A DNA stretch of 64,000 nt from Plectonema radiosum NIES-515 (GTDB lineage: Bacteria > Cyanobacteriota > Cyanobacteriia > Cyanobacteriales > Nostocaceae): NCBI RefSeq assembly GCF_025753815.1, contig NZ_JAOWRF010000064.1, positions 1-64,000 on the forward strand. Reading direction: 5' to 3'. The translations under genes were made by a program, and so were the position numbers. Of this stretch, positions 35,145 through 45,118 are shown piece by piece (position 1 is the stretch's first letter; the number at the start of each line of letters is the position of its first letter). A model generated the notes under the pieces. It saw only the letters and a list, made by a program, of their open reading frames with translations. It was not told where the DNA came from and did no database searches.

Positions 35145-37826
35145 ATGTCGCAGTTTTCTTTTGAAGCCGAGAATAATCACCACAGATCTTTTGAGTTACC
35201 AGGTGCCAAACCACACTATAACCCCGATCGCCCAGGACAGGTAGAGCATATTTATCTAGACCTCAGCTTGGATATTCCGAACCAAAGTTACCAAGGTACT
35301 TGTACCATTCGCTTATTACCGATTTGCAATGGTGTCGATCGCTTGACTTTGGATGCGGTAAATTTGAACATTAAGTCTGTCGAAGTCAACCAGGTGTCAT
35401 CCAAGTTCGACTGCGATGGAGAACAGCTTTTTATTCAGCTTTCTCAACCGACGCAAGTTGGAGTAAAATTGCTTCTGGCGATCGCCTACTCTGTGGAAAA
35501 ACCCCAACGCGGTATTTACTTTATTCAACCTGACAAACATTACCCTGACAAACCTATTCAAGTCTGGACTCAAGGAGAAGACGAAGATTCACGTTTCTGG
35601 TTTCCCTGCTTTGACTATCCAGGACAACTGTCTTCGAGTGAAATCAAAGTCCGAGTACCCAAAAAGTTTGTAGCTATTTCCAACGGCGAACTGATTGACA
35701 CCACAGAAGACGGCGATGATAAAATATACCACTGGTTACAGCAACAAGTTCATCCTACCTATTTAATGACTTTGGCTGTAGGCAACTTTGCGGCAATTTG
35801 CGATGAGTGGCAAGGCAAACCCGTCACCTACTATGTAGAAAAGGGACGGGAGGAAGATGCTAAACGTAGTATGGGCAAGACTCCGCGCATGATGGAGTTT
35901 TTAAGCGAAAAATATGGTTATACTTATGCTTTCCCCAACTACGATCAAGTATGCGTTGATGATTTTATCTTTGGTGGGATGGAAAACACATCCACCACGC
36001 TGTTAACTGATAGATGTTTGCTGGATGAACGCGCTGCATTAGATAACCGCAATACCGAAAGTTTAGTTGTCCACGAACTCGCACATCAATGGTTTGGCGA
36101 TTTGGTGGTGATAAAACATTGGTCACACGCTTGGGTGAAGGAGGGAATGGCTTCTTATTCTGAGGTGATGTGGACAGAACATGAATATGGGGACCAAGAA
36201 GCTGCATATTATCGGTTACTGGAAGCACGTAGTTATTTAGCTGAAGATGCATCCCGTTACCGGCGTCCGATGGTGACACACGTTTACCGAGAAGCGATCG
36301 AACTTTTTGATCGCCACATATATCAAAAAGGTTCTTGTGTTTATCACATGATTCGCGCAGAATTAGGCGAAGAACTATTTTGGCAAGCAATTGGGACGTT
36401 TGTCCGGGATAATGCCCACAAAACTGTCGAAACAATCGACTTACTAAGGGCGATTGAAAAAGCTACTGGACGCAATCTGACGTTTTTGTTTGACCAGTAT
36501 GTTTATCGCGGTGGTCATCCTGATTTTAAAGTCGCTTACTCTTGGGATCGAGATGCAAAGCTGGCGAAAGTCACAGTTACCCAAAATCAATTTACCACAG
36601 AAAGTAATGGTAATAATTTATTTGATTTGAAAATCCCCATCGGTTTTGGTTATACGTCAGAAGAAGTTAGGAGTGAGGAGTCAGGTAGAGACGTTCCGGC
36701 GGAACGTCTTTACGGAGATTCAACGATAAGTCCTACAGACGCGATTAATCGCGTCTCTACTCCTAACTTGAAAATCTTTACAGTGCGTGTAAATGAACGC
36801 GAACAAAGCTTTTATTTTCCACTTACAGAGAAACCAAACTTTATTAGCTTCGATGTCGGGAACAATTATCTGAAAACTGTGTCTCTAGAGTATCCGGTAT
36901 CGGAGTTAAAAGCACAGATGGAATTTGATCCAAATCCTATCTCCCGTATATATGCAGCCGAAGCTTTGGCGAAAAAAGGAGGTTTAGAAGCGGTAAATGC
37001 TTTGTCTGCTGCGTTACAAAATGACTCCTTTTGGGGTGTACGTGTGGAAGTAGCAAAGAAACTAGCTGAGATTAGGCTAGATCAGGCAATCGTAGCCTTA
37101 GTTGTTGGATTAAAAGATGCAAATTCTTTCGTGCGGCGATCTGTGGCGGAAGCACTTGGTACAATCAAGACGAATGAAAGCTTTAAGGCTTTAAAACAGC
37201 TTTTACAGGATGGCGATCCTAGTTATTATGTAGAGGCAATGGCAGCTTGCTCAATTGGTGCGATCGCTTCTGCTTCCTTGGATGACAAACCCAAGGAAGA
37301 AAAGGTACTAAAGCTGCTAAAATCAGTTTTGACAGAAAAAGCAGGTTGGAATGAAGTTGTTCGCAGTGGTGCTCTAGCTGGTTTAGCTGAACTCAAAACT
37401 TCTGAAGCCGCTTTAAATTTAATTCTCGAATACACCAAAATCGGTATACCGCAACCCTTGCGTTTATCGGCGATTCGTGCATTGGGAAAAATTTCACTCG
37501 CTCAAAGTGCCCCCAACTTAGAAGCGATTTTAAATAGATTGGCAACGCTAGCTAAAGAAAGCTTCTTTTTAACGCAAGTTGCAGTGGTTGTGGCACTGGG
37601 ACAAATGGAAACTCCCAAAGCAATCTCGATTTTGCGATCGCTTGCCGATCAAACAGCTGATGGACGTGTCCGTCGTTATGCTGAAGAAGAAATGACCAAA
37701 GTAGGTCTTCATATTGGCACAGAAGGAACTCTGCGTCAATTACGCTCAGAACTCGACCAAGTAAAACAACAAAATCAAGAACTCAAAAGCCGCTTGGAAA
37801 ATTTAGAAGCCAAATCCAAGCTGTAA
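35145..37826 (+). CDS. M1-family zinc aminopeptidase with C-terminal HEAT repeats and an inserted palindromic element
   Basis: 893 residues. The N-terminal beta-sandwich domain is followed by the catalytic domain with GGMENTSTT (substrate N-terminus recognition) and the zinc motif H310ELAH314QWFGD, with the downstream Glu in KEGMASY. The C-terminal third (about 590-860) consists of HEAT-like repeats (AAEALAKKGGLEAVNALSAAL, RRSVAEALGTI). The protein ends in a short coiled coil. Residues 508-541 are encoded by a 102-bp repeat insertion that keeps the frame. The chain continues normally after it (LKIFTVRVNEREQSFYFPL), so the enzyme is probably functional. The activity is removal of N-terminal residues from peptides; the location is presumably cytoplasmic because no signal peptide is seen. 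Confidence 0.92.
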   Translation: MSQFSFEAENNHHRSFELPGAKPHYNPDRPGQVEHIYLDLSLDIPNQSYQGTCTIRLLPICNGVDRLTLDAVNLNIKSVEVNQVSSKFDCDGEQLFIQLSQPTQVGVKLLLAIAYSVEKPQRGIYFIQPDKHYPDKPIQVWTQGEDEDSRFWFPCFDYPGQLSSSEIKVRVPKKFVAISNGELIDTTEDGDDKIYHWLQQQVHPTYLMTLAVGNFAAICDEWQGKPVTYYVEKGREEDAKRSMGKTPRMMEFLSEKYGYTYAFPNYDQVCVDDFIFGGMENTSTTLLTDRCLLDERAALDNRNTESLVVHELAHQWFGDLVVIKHWSHAWVKEGMASYSEVMWTEHEYGDQEAAYYRLLEARSYLAEDASRYRRPMVTHVYREAIELFDRHIYQKGSCVYHMIRAELGEELFWQAIGTFVRDNAHKTVETIDLLRAIEKATGRNLTFLFDQYVYRGGHPDFKVAYSWDRDAKLAKVTVTQNQFTTESNGNNLFDLKIPIGFGYTSEEVRSEESGRDVPAERLYGDSTISPTDAINRVSTPNLKIFTVRVNEREQSFYFPLTEKPNFISFDVGNNYLKTVSLEYPVSELKAQMEFDPNPISRIYAAEALAKKGGLEAVNALSAALQNDSFWGVRVEVAKKLAEIRLDQAIVALVVGLKDANSFVRRSVAEALGTIKTNESFKALKQLLQDGDPSYYVEAMAACSIGAIASASLDDKPKEEKVLKLLKSVLTEKAGWNEVVRSGALAGLAELKTSEAALNLILEYTKIGIPQPLRLSAIRALGKISLAQSAPNLEAILNRLATLAKESFFLTQVAVVVALGQMETPKAISILRSLADQTADGRVRRYAEEEMTKVGLHIGTEGTLRQLRSELDQVKQQNQELKSRLENLEAKSKL
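36666..36767. mobile_element. 102-bp double-palindrome element inserted in frame in the M1 peptidase gene
   Basis: It is bounded by the 9-bp inverted repeat GTTAGGAGT (36666-36674) and ACTCCTAAC (36759-36767). Inside are two palindromes of the dispersed family: 36685-36713, with core GTTCCGGCGGAAC, and 36734-36760, with core GCGATTAATCGC. The length is exactly 34 codons, and the element begins on a codon boundary. It encodes RDVPAERLY and related residues. Confidence 0.85.
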
Positions 37827-38171
37827 TAGATGCATCATCTGTTGTCATTCAGGTGCGTTAGGTATTATTGCCTAATGCACCAAGACATCCACCCAACAAG
37901 CGGCAAATTTCGGCTTATTACCCTTTTTAATTGGGTGCAATATGTCATTTAGGAATACCGATTCTCATGAGAACAGCGATCGTTTTATTTATAGCTGACT
38001 GCAATTTTTTTCTTCTTCAAAAGTTATTGCTCAAAAGCCGTTCATATTGTCGTTTCCGTTAAATTTATCACTTTGGAACGCGATTTTAGTTAATTAAACT
38101 TTTTGCGAAAGTTAAGTTTTTGTTAATTTACCGACAGAAGCGCACAAAATTTTAACAGACATAACATAGGT

Positions 38172-38300
38172 ATGCATATTTTGAAAGATGATAATTTTCC
38201 TTTGATAGTGTTTGGCTGCATTTTAATATCTTCTATTCTAGTTTTGGGAAGATATGCTGTTAGTTGCTATTCACTTCCTCAGCGGCAAATTATCAGATAA
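38172..38300 (+). CDS. Possible 42-residue single-pass membrane peptide
   Basis: The frame starts MHILKDDNFPL and has one clear hydrophobic stretch (LIVFGCILISSILVLG) followed by a basic-polar tail (GRYAVSCYSLPQRQ). Small one-helix proteins are common in cyanobacteria. There is no strong ribosome site upstream and no recognised family, so this is tentative. Confidence 0.3.
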   Translation: MHILKDDNFPLIVFGCILISSILVLGRYAVSCYSLPQRQIIR

Positions 38301-38453
38301 TATGCATGAGGCTGTTGTAAATTTTCCAGTCTAGATTACCATTCATCCTAGGCTCAATTGCTTATATTCAAAGCCTTACAGCTTTTCGGCACATCATAGT
38401 TAAGCATCTTTTCACCACCTAAAAGCAAGCACTCGCTGGAAGTGCATCTTCAG

Positions 38454-38506
38454 AATTCACCCTCCGCAGATAAAAACTAATTGCAACTTTCGAGGGTGAA
38501 TTTTTC
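38454..38506 (+). terminator. Terminator-like hairpin upstream of the polysaccharide cluster
   Basis: AATTCACCCTC (38454-38464) pairs with GAGGGTGAATT (38492-38502) across a 27-nt loop, followed by TTTTCT. It lies 297 bp before the first glycosyltransferase and might terminate an upstream transcript or act as an attenuator. Confidence 0.45.
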
Positions 38507-38798
38507 TAGAATTTAGAGTTGGGGAACCATGACTAAGTTAAGTCAAGCATTTTGCTATTAATTTATAAAACTTGGCAAATTTTTGTGTTCTTCCATACCA
38601 TTTTCCGAAGTTCAACAAATTAAACAAGGAGATCGAAAAATTACTCTGCTAGCATTTAATTCATTTAGGTAAAAAAATATTACCTCAGAGATACTACGAA
38701 GTGAAGATGAAACCATATATAGTAAAAATTACACGTACTTGAAGATTTTGTGTTAAAACTTATATTAGTGTTTACACAAGTTGTCCAGGGTTGTAGTA

Positions 38799-40016
38799 AT
38801 GCGTAAACCAGTTCTCACAATTTTTTACCAGTTCAATCCTTGGAGCACTACTATCGGAGGCATTCAGACCCTAATAAACATATTTATCAAGTACGCACCT
38901 CCAGAATTTGCGGTACGACTCGTAGGAACAGCAAACGATAAAACCCAGCCTATTCTCAAATGGCAATCAGCCGAATTTGCCGGGAAAGAAATTAGTTTTC
39001 TCCCTCTATTTTCTCTGAAAAATGATAATGTTAGAAGTTTGATCCCGACGACAGTAAAGTATACAGCAGCGCTTTTAGGGCAATGCTTTGAGTCAGATTT
39101 TATGCATTTTCATCGGCTAGAGCCAACCTTAGCAGCCCTGAATTGGCAAGGAGAAAAAACTTTATTCATCCACAATGATATTCACACGCAAATGCAAACT
39201 GTGCGTGATAAAAAGGCAATTCTTTGGCGGAGATTTCCCGCAGCATATTTCGCTGTAGAGAGTTTATTAGTGCCTCAGTTTAGCCAAATTCTTTCATGCA
39301 ATACCGATGCGGTAAAACATTATAAAGAGCGTTACAAGAGTGTTAGCGATCGCGTTGCATACATTAAAAACTCCTATGATAACGAGCTTTTTTATCCCTT
39401 GAACCAGGAAGAGAAAGAAGTAGAAAAACGCGAACTAGCCCAAAAGCTAGGTTTACCGGATGATACACGTTTTGTGCTGTTTGCGGGTCGTCTGCATCCG
39501 CAGAAAGATCCAACATTGTTAGTACGTGCAATTGCAGCCTTAAACGATCCTTGTGTTCACCTACTGATAGCGGGTGATGGAGAGTTAGCAGCTCAAGTTC
39601 GCACAGAAATTGATACCTCAGGTTTAACAGGTCGAGTAACAATGCTTGGGGCTGTACCAATTGCACAACTGGCACAGTTGCATCGGATTTGTAACGTTTT
39701 TGTGCTGAGTAGCGCTTATGAAGGTCTACCTTTGGTCGTGCTAGAAGCGCTAGCTAGCGGAACCCCAGTAGTCACAACAGAATGTGGCGAAACCCCGAAA
39801 TTGCTAACTTCTAACAGTGGAATTGTTTGTAGGCAACGCACAAGCGAGTGTATCGCTGATGCCTTACGCAAGGTACTACAGCATCCAGAAGATTATCCAA
39901 TTGAATCTTGTGTCGAGACTGCACAACCCTATGCAGCCCGCACGGTTGTTCGAGATATCTACAGTGAAATGTTAAATCGTTGGGAACAGCGAGTAACTTT
40001 TGCTGTTAAAGTCTAA
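38799..40016 (+). CDS. Glycosyltransferase family 4
   Basis: 405 residues from the ATG at 38799 (MRKPVLTIFYQF); a TTG six codons upstream is less likely. The GT-B fold has LFAGRLHPQKDPTLLVRAIA, LLIAGDGELAAQVR and the nucleotide-sugar motif SSAYEGLPLVVLEALASGTPVV with the EX7E pattern. It is the first gene of the exopolysaccharide cluster and transfers a sugar to the growing repeat unit; donor and acceptor are unknown. Confidence 0.9.
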   Translation: MRKPVLTIFYQFNPWSTTIGGIQTLINIFIKYAPPEFAVRLVGTANDKTQPILKWQSAEFAGKEISFLPLFSLKNDNVRSLIPTTVKYTAALLGQCFESDFMHFHRLEPTLAALNWQGEKTLFIHNDIHTQMQTVRDKKAILWRRFPAAYFAVESLLVPQFSQILSCNTDAVKHYKERYKSVSDRVAYIKNSYDNELFYPLNQEEKEVEKRELAQKLGLPDDTRFVLFAGRLHPQKDPTLLVRAIAALNDPCVHLLIAGDGELAAQVRTEIDTSGLTGRVTMLGAVPIAQLAQLHRICNVFVLSSAYEGLPLVVLEALASGTPVVTTECGETPKLLTSNSGIVCRQRTSECIADALRKVLQHPEDYPIESCVETAQPYAARTVVRDIYSEMLNRWEQRVTFAVKV

Positions 40017-40208
40017 ACATGAAAAATGGGGTTAACCCAAATACAAGAACCACCGAGCATTCGTTTTAGCAACTCCTTTCAGCAGCCATGCAAAAAGAGT
40101 GAGAGCACAAAAAATAGCGCCTAATCGTGCTTTCCTGGTGTAAGATTTAAGACCAATCAAATTCTGTGTATCAGATTGTACACTACCTCCAGAAAACAAG
40201 TGATAAAT

Positions 40209-41405
40209 ATGAAAATAGCTGTAATTGGTGCAAAAGGTCTTCCTCCGAAACAAGGTGGTATAGAGCATTACTGTGCAGAAGTCTATCCACGCATGGTTGC
40301 ACAGGGACACAGTGTGGATTTATTTGCCCGCTCCTCTTACACTGAGTCTTCCTGGGTTGAGAATTATGAGTACAAAGGCGTGCGAGTTATTTCTCTACCA
40401 GGTGGACACTTAAGAGGAGTAGATGCATTTATTACCTCAGGACTGGGAGCGATCGCTGCCACTGGCAAAAAATATGATATCGTTCATTTTCATGCTTTAG
40501 GTCCATCTTTATTTACTTGCTTACCCAGCATCGCCACCGAAGCAAAAGTAATTGTCACCTGTCAGGGGTTAGATTGGCAACGTGCGAAATGGGGTAATTT
40601 TTCAACTCGGCTGATTCAGCTAGGTGAAAAAGCCGCAGTCCGCTTCGCCGACGGCTTTATAGTTGTATCAGACGCACTGAAAAAGTACTTTTGGCAAACT
40701 TACAATCGCGAAACAATATACATCCCTAACGCTCCTGCCAGCTACGCTGATTCTGACCCGAATTTTCAATACGGCAGTGATTTGGGTTTGGAACGGGGAC
40801 GCTATATTATATTTTTGGGCAGAGTTGTACCCGAAAAATGTCCCGACTTGCTGGTTGAAGCCTTTTCTGCTCTCCAACCGAAAGGGTGGAAATTAGTATT
40901 AGCAGGTGGTGTCAGCGATACCAAAACCTTCACTGCAAATTTATTAGAAAAAGTAGCAAGCGATCGCAATATCATCTTTGCTGGAGAACTCAGAGGTTCT
41001 CGACTCGCAGAAATTGTCCGAGGGGCTGGATTATTTGTTCTGCCTTCTAACTTAGAAGGACTACCTTTAGCAATGCTAGAAGCCATGCGCGAAGGTATTC
41101 CCGTACTAGCAAGCGACATTCCACCGCACCAACAATTAATTAATCACGGACGGGGAATGCTTTTTGAAGCTGGAAACGTGAAATCCTGCATTAAATCTTT
41201 AGATTGGGCAGTTAATCACCCCCAAGAACTCGCAGTCATGGCTAAAAATGCCCAAAAGCACATAGAAAACAACTACAGTTGGGATGGCATTACCTCTGAA
41301 ACATTAAAACTATACACCACACTGTTGAAATCGCCTGCACCAGTAGAAACAGCCGCTATTTCGCCGCAAAAAAGCGGGCTGGCTGAGGCGATCGGCAAAA
41401 AATAA
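40209..41405 (+). CDS. Glycosyltransferase family 4
   Basis: 398 residues from the ATG at 40209 (MKIAVIGAKGLPPKQGGIE), the typical start of this GT4 group; the frame is open 11 codons further upstream from a TTG. The C-terminal domain has IIFLGRVVPEKCPDLLVEAF and LPSNLEGLPLAMLEAMREGIPVLASDI. About 190 bp separate it from the first GT4 gene. Confidence 0.92.
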   Translation: MKIAVIGAKGLPPKQGGIEHYCAEVYPRMVAQGHSVDLFARSSYTESSWVENYEYKGVRVISLPGGHLRGVDAFITSGLGAIAATGKKYDIVHFHALGPSLFTCLPSIATEAKVIVTCQGLDWQRAKWGNFSTRLIQLGEKAAVRFADGFIVVSDALKKYFWQTYNRETIYIPNAPASYADSDPNFQYGSDLGLERGRYIIFLGRVVPEKCPDLLVEAFSALQPKGWKLVLAGGVSDTKTFTANLLEKVASDRNIIFAGELRGSRLAEIVRGAGLFVLPSNLEGLPLAMLEAMREGIPVLASDIPPHQQLINHGRGMLFEAGNVKSCIKSLDWAVNHPQELAVMAKNAQKHIENNYSWDGITSETLKLYTTLLKSPAPVETAAISPQKSGLAEAIGKK

Positions 41406-41480
41406 CATTTGTTTAAGTTGTTAGGTGCTTTACCAATTTGTGAGAAATGATCAATCACCAATGAAACAAGGTTTTGTGCG

Positions 41481-43643
41481 ATGGAGAAGGGTATATCCTC
41501 ATTATTAGCAGTTTTCAAGCGGCGTGCATTGCCCGCATTCGTGACATTCACGGCAGTAATTGGTGGGGCTTTTGCTTACCTCAACGTTACCCCGCGTTTG
41601 TATGAAGCATCAGCGCGACTGATACAGGACGATAGAAGGGTCAGCGTTTCTGAATTGGGTCGCGACTTGACCCAGGTGTCTTCGGGTGCCCCTGGTGGTC
41701 CGAGTCCCCTAGCTAACCAAGCCGAATTAGTCAAATCGCAACGTGTTTTGTCACAAGCGATCGCTCTGGCTTCTCTCAAATCCACAACCAAAATCACATC
41801 CGAAGAACTCAAGAAAAAATTGGGTGTGAAAATCGTTCCCGCTACCAACATTCTGGAACTGAGCTACAAATCGAAAGATCCCGAACTTGCAGCCCAATTG
41901 CTGAATGCCGTATCGATAGCAATGATTGAGGAAAATACGAAAACAATCAGTTCGGAAGCGACCAAAGTACGGGAATTTTTACAAAATAGCGAAATCCCGA
42001 ACGCACGTAAGCGCTTGCGAGCAGCTGAAGATCGTGAAAGCCAGTATAGACATATCAGCGGGATTATCTCTTTTGAAGAGCAAACTAAAAGCGCAGTTGA
42101 GAGTTTAGCCACTTTAGAAGACCAAGAACGCAGTCTGACATCTCAACTGCAAGAAGCAAAAGGACGGGATGCATCTTTGCGGCAAATCACCGACGCTAAA
42201 AGCCTAGATAAAGCTTACGCATCTGTACGCGGTGGACAAGATGAACAATTAAAAACTTTACGCGCTAAGTTAACAGAGTTAAATACAAAGTTAATTGAAG
42301 CGCGTTTGCGTTTAACAGAAAACCACCCAACTGTAATCGCGCTGTTTCAGCAACGAGATCAGGTCAATAAATTGTACACAGAGCAACTTGCTAGCGTGTC
42401 GCCGGCAAATTCATCCGTTGCGACAAACACTGTTGCCGGCGATCAAATTAGTCAAGACTTGACTTCTAAATTTCTTGCCAATGAGACAGAGCGATCGGCA
42501 ATTGAAAATAAGCTTAAGACAGTAAAAGCTCAAAGAACTCAACTGCAAATTAGCCTCACAAAGCTACCGATTCAACAGCAACCCCTCATTGCACTAACCC
42601 GCGAACGGGAAGACGCTACTGCCTCGTTAAAATCGCTACAAAGCAAACTAGAGGAAGCACGCATCACTGAAGCTCAAAAGGTTAGCAATCTCCGCTTGAT
42701 TGAAGCCGCGAAAGCACCGACAATCGCCTCTTCACCCAAACGTTCAGCAGTGCTGGCGCTAGCCACAGTGTTCGGAACTGTTTTAGGTACTGGTGTGATG
42801 TTGCTTCTAGAAGTGATGGATAACACCTTAAAAGATGCCTCCGAAGCCGAGGAACTACTGAACCTACCCTTACTTGGAGTGTTGCCGCGTCTGCCTGCTA
42901 AAACTCTCGTTCTAGAGCCAGCCGATCGCTTTTTAGATGATATCAGCTTAGTTGAGCCTTACCGAACGCTCCTGAAAACCTTGGAGTTTCGCAGTCGCGA
43001 TAAGGTGCAGATTATTGTTGTCAGCAGCGCACTTTCTGGGGAAGGTAAGTCAATAGTCGCATCGCACCTAGCCGCCATTTCCGCCATGTTATCTCGGCGG
43101 ACATTAATTATAGATGCAGATTTGCGTCGCCCGATGCAGCATACACTATTTAACTTAGCGCCGACGCCGGGAATTACAGATGTAATTGAGAAGCGCAGAA
43201 GCCTAAATCAAGCGGTGCAGCCGACAGATGTTGAAAATTTGCATGTGTTAACTGGTGGGGAATTCCACGGACGTCCCTCGCAGTTATTAGAGTCACCGAC
43301 GATGAAGTCTTTGGTCGCAGAAGCAGCGGCGAGTTACGATTTAGTAATTATAGATACAGCACCCATCAGTGCTTGTGCAGATGCCGCTACATTGGCACGA
43401 CAGAGTGATGGAATCATGCTGGTAACACGTCCTAACATCACCATCAAAGAAGTACTGCAAAGAGCGGTATCAGAATTAGAAAATAATCAGATACCAGTAC
43501 TTGGAGTTGTGGTCAATGGAATGACACAGCAGACAGAAAAGTATTTCCGCTATCCAGTTGATGGTTATCGACCGGTAGAAGGGCGATCGCCAAAGCGTTT
43601 AACCGCAGTCAAAGGTGGTCGGAAAAATTATGACAACGGTTAG
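41481..43643 (+). CDS. Wzc-like polysaccharide co-polymerase / tyrosine autokinase
   Basis: 720 residues. A Wzz chain-length domain with a first membrane helix (about 15-33), a long periplasmic coiled coil (about 150-400), the GNVR-type pre-helix region and a second membrane helix (about 420-440) precede a BY-kinase domain. Walker A is SGEGKS, Walker A' LIIDADLRRP and Walker B LVIIDTAP. The tail has several Tyr (KYFRYPVDGY, NYDNG) but no dense Tyr cluster. It controls polymer length and export with Wzy and an outer-membrane channel. The stop is 11 bp from the polymerase gene. Confidence 0.93.
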   Translation: MEKGISSLLAVFKRRALPAFVTFTAVIGGAFAYLNVTPRLYEASARLIQDDRRVSVSELGRDLTQVSSGAPGGPSPLANQAELVKSQRVLSQAIALASLKSTTKITSEELKKKLGVKIVPATNILELSYKSKDPELAAQLLNAVSIAMIEENTKTISSEATKVREFLQNSEIPNARKRLRAAEDRESQYRHISGIISFEEQTKSAVESLATLEDQERSLTSQLQEAKGRDASLRQITDAKSLDKAYASVRGGQDEQLKTLRAKLTELNTKLIEARLRLTENHPTVIALFQQRDQVNKLYTEQLASVSPANSSVATNTVAGDQISQDLTSKFLANETERSAIENKLKTVKAQRTQLQISLTKLPIQQQPLIALTREREDATASLKSLQSKLEEARITEAQKVSNLRLIEAAKAPTIASSPKRSAVLALATVFGTVLGTGVMLLLEVMDNTLKDASEAEELLNLPLLGVLPRLPAKTLVLEPADRFLDDISLVEPYRTLLKTLEFRSRDKVQIIVVSSALSGEGKSIVASHLAAISAMLSRRTLIIDADLRRPMQHTLFNLAPTPGITDVIEKRRSLNQAVQPTDVENLHVLTGGEFHGRPSQLLESPTMKSLVAEAAASYDLVIIDTAPISACADAATLARQSDGIMLVTRPNITIKEVLQRAVSELENNQIPVLGVVVNGMTQQTEKYFRYPVDGYRPVEGRSPKRLTAVKGGRKNYDNG

Positions 43644-43654
43644 AGGTACTAAGA

Positions 43655-45103
43655 ATGCTGAATAATCAAGGTTCAAGACGTGGTTTGCGTCTGATGCTAT
43701 TGATTAGCTTCCTGGGCGCCGCAACTGGTGTAGTTGTGGGCTTCGCAGCAGGTGCTCAACCCTTTTATCTGGGTGTCGCTTTCGGAGGTATCGCAGCAAT
43801 TATCTGCTTTTTTTCCTTCTTTGAGCAAACTGTACTCGGTTTATTAATCTTGCGATCGGCTTTAGATCCGTTTTCTGGTCAACAGCTACCAGCCGCGTTT
43901 GCCATTGGTCTAGATGCCCTGACTATACTTTATGTCACAGTAATGTTACTGAGGGGGCAAACTGTACGCACCAATAAATTTTGGTGGTTATTTGCCGCTT
44001 GGGTAGCACTACAAGGCGTATGGGTGATACTTTTGCCTTTGGGAGGATTGGGGCTAAATGCTGCCTTTTTGCCAGACAGCATTCGCGAATGGGTACGTAT
44101 TTTTTCCTGGCTGATGGTCTACCTGATAGTCATGCAGCTCAAAGACCGACTTCATCCAGAAAAAATTGTTTCTGCTTTACTGCTGGCGCTAATCTTTCCC
44201 CTGACAATAGCATTAATGCAGACAATTTTACCGCCTTCGCTTTTACCGCCAATATTTGTGTTTGGGGGAGGTGATGAAGTTTTATTTGAAAAAGCCTCTC
44301 GCATTAACGGAACCCTAGGTCATCCGAACACCTTCGCAACCTTTTTATTGCTGTTCATTGGTCTTACTTGGTGGAAATTAAGTCACTCCAAACAACGTTG
44401 GCATTGGCTGATATTGCTATTCCTGCTGGCATTTTTTTATGTGAGTACTAAAGCTTTATTTAGTTTGCTCATGCTTGCCGTTTTTGTACTAGTTTTGATT
44501 TCGCCAAAATTAAATATTATCAAGTTACTTGGTGGGATAGTTTTTTTAGCAATTGTCATCGGCTTATTTGCTAGTACCGAATTTGGACAACAACGTCTGG
44601 GTTCAATTGCGAATACACCGCTACTAAATCCAGATATAGATATATCGCGAGCAATTCTCTTATCACAAGGAGATAATAACAGCTTCAATTGGCGAGTTTC
44701 TCAATGGTATATGCTACTAAAAGCTTGGCAAGAATACCCAATCTTAGGTTATGGCTTGGGTTTGAGCAAACAAGTAGCTGGTAATGGATTTCTTCCCCAC
44801 AACGATTATATCCGCACTTTGGTAGAACAAGGAATTGTGGGTATGGTGAGTTTTATTGCCTTTTTCCTAGCTCAAATTGTCCGTTTTATCCGCTTAATTA
44901 AAGATACACCGAGCGGTACGGCTCAACATGATTTTTGTTTAACTCTTTTAGCTGTTTTTTTAGCTATCCCTGTGGGGATGATTACCGAAAACATTTGGAC
45001 TCATACCACTCTGTTCTTCTATTGGTGGACTGTATCAGCAGTTGCTGATTGGGATTGGAATAAACTTCAACCACAGACTCCTTTACTCACCAAACCTTAT
45101 TAA
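43655..45103 (+). CDS. O-antigen ligase / Wzy-type polysaccharide polymerase
   Basis: 482 residues, about 12 hydrophobic segments. The large periplasmic loop contains GTLGHPNTFATFLLLF and WQEYPILGYGLGLSK followed by FLPHNDYIRTLVEQG, which is the conserved Wzy_C pattern. In this context it is probably the polymerase that joins the lipid-linked repeat units. It follows the Wzc-like gene by 11 bp. Confidence 0.9.
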   Translation: MLNNQGSRRGLRLMLLISFLGAATGVVVGFAAGAQPFYLGVAFGGIAAIICFFSFFEQTVLGLLILRSALDPFSGQQLPAAFAIGLDALTILYVTVMLLRGQTVRTNKFWWLFAAWVALQGVWVILLPLGGLGLNAAFLPDSIREWVRIFSWLMVYLIVMQLKDRLHPEKIVSALLLALIFPLTIALMQTILPPSLLPPIFVFGGGDEVLFEKASRINGTLGHPNTFATFLLLFIGLTWWKLSHSKQRWHWLILLFLLAFFYVSTKALFSLLMLAVFVLVLISPKLNIIKLLGGIVFLAIVIGLFASTEFGQQRLGSIANTPLLNPDIDISRAILLSQGDNNSFNWRVSQWYMLLKAWQEYPILGYGLGLSKQVAGNGFLPHNDYIRTLVEQGIVGMVSFIAFFLAQIVRFIRLIKDTPSGTAQHDFCLTLLAVFLAIPVGMITENIWTHTTLFFYWWTVSAVADWDWNKLQPQTPLLTKPY

Positions 45104-45118
45104 AAAAGGAGATATTTC

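Larger units (their letters stand above)
37827..38798. other. Long intergenic region before the exopolysaccharide cluster
   Basis: About 970 bp, AT-rich. It has a 10-bp-stem hairpin GTGCGTTAGG/CCTAATGCAC at 37853-37880, just after the M1 peptidase stop, and a possible small ORF at 38172-38300. It also has an AATTCACCCTC/GAGGGTGAATT hairpin at 38454-38502 followed by TTTTCT. The length suggests a long regulated leader for the polysaccharide operon. Confidence 0.6.

Noticed and set aside
37853-37880. Rho-independent terminator after the M1 peptidase
   Set aside because: The hairpin is good but no U-run follows (CAAGACATCC), so I list it only as a hairpin in the intergenic description.
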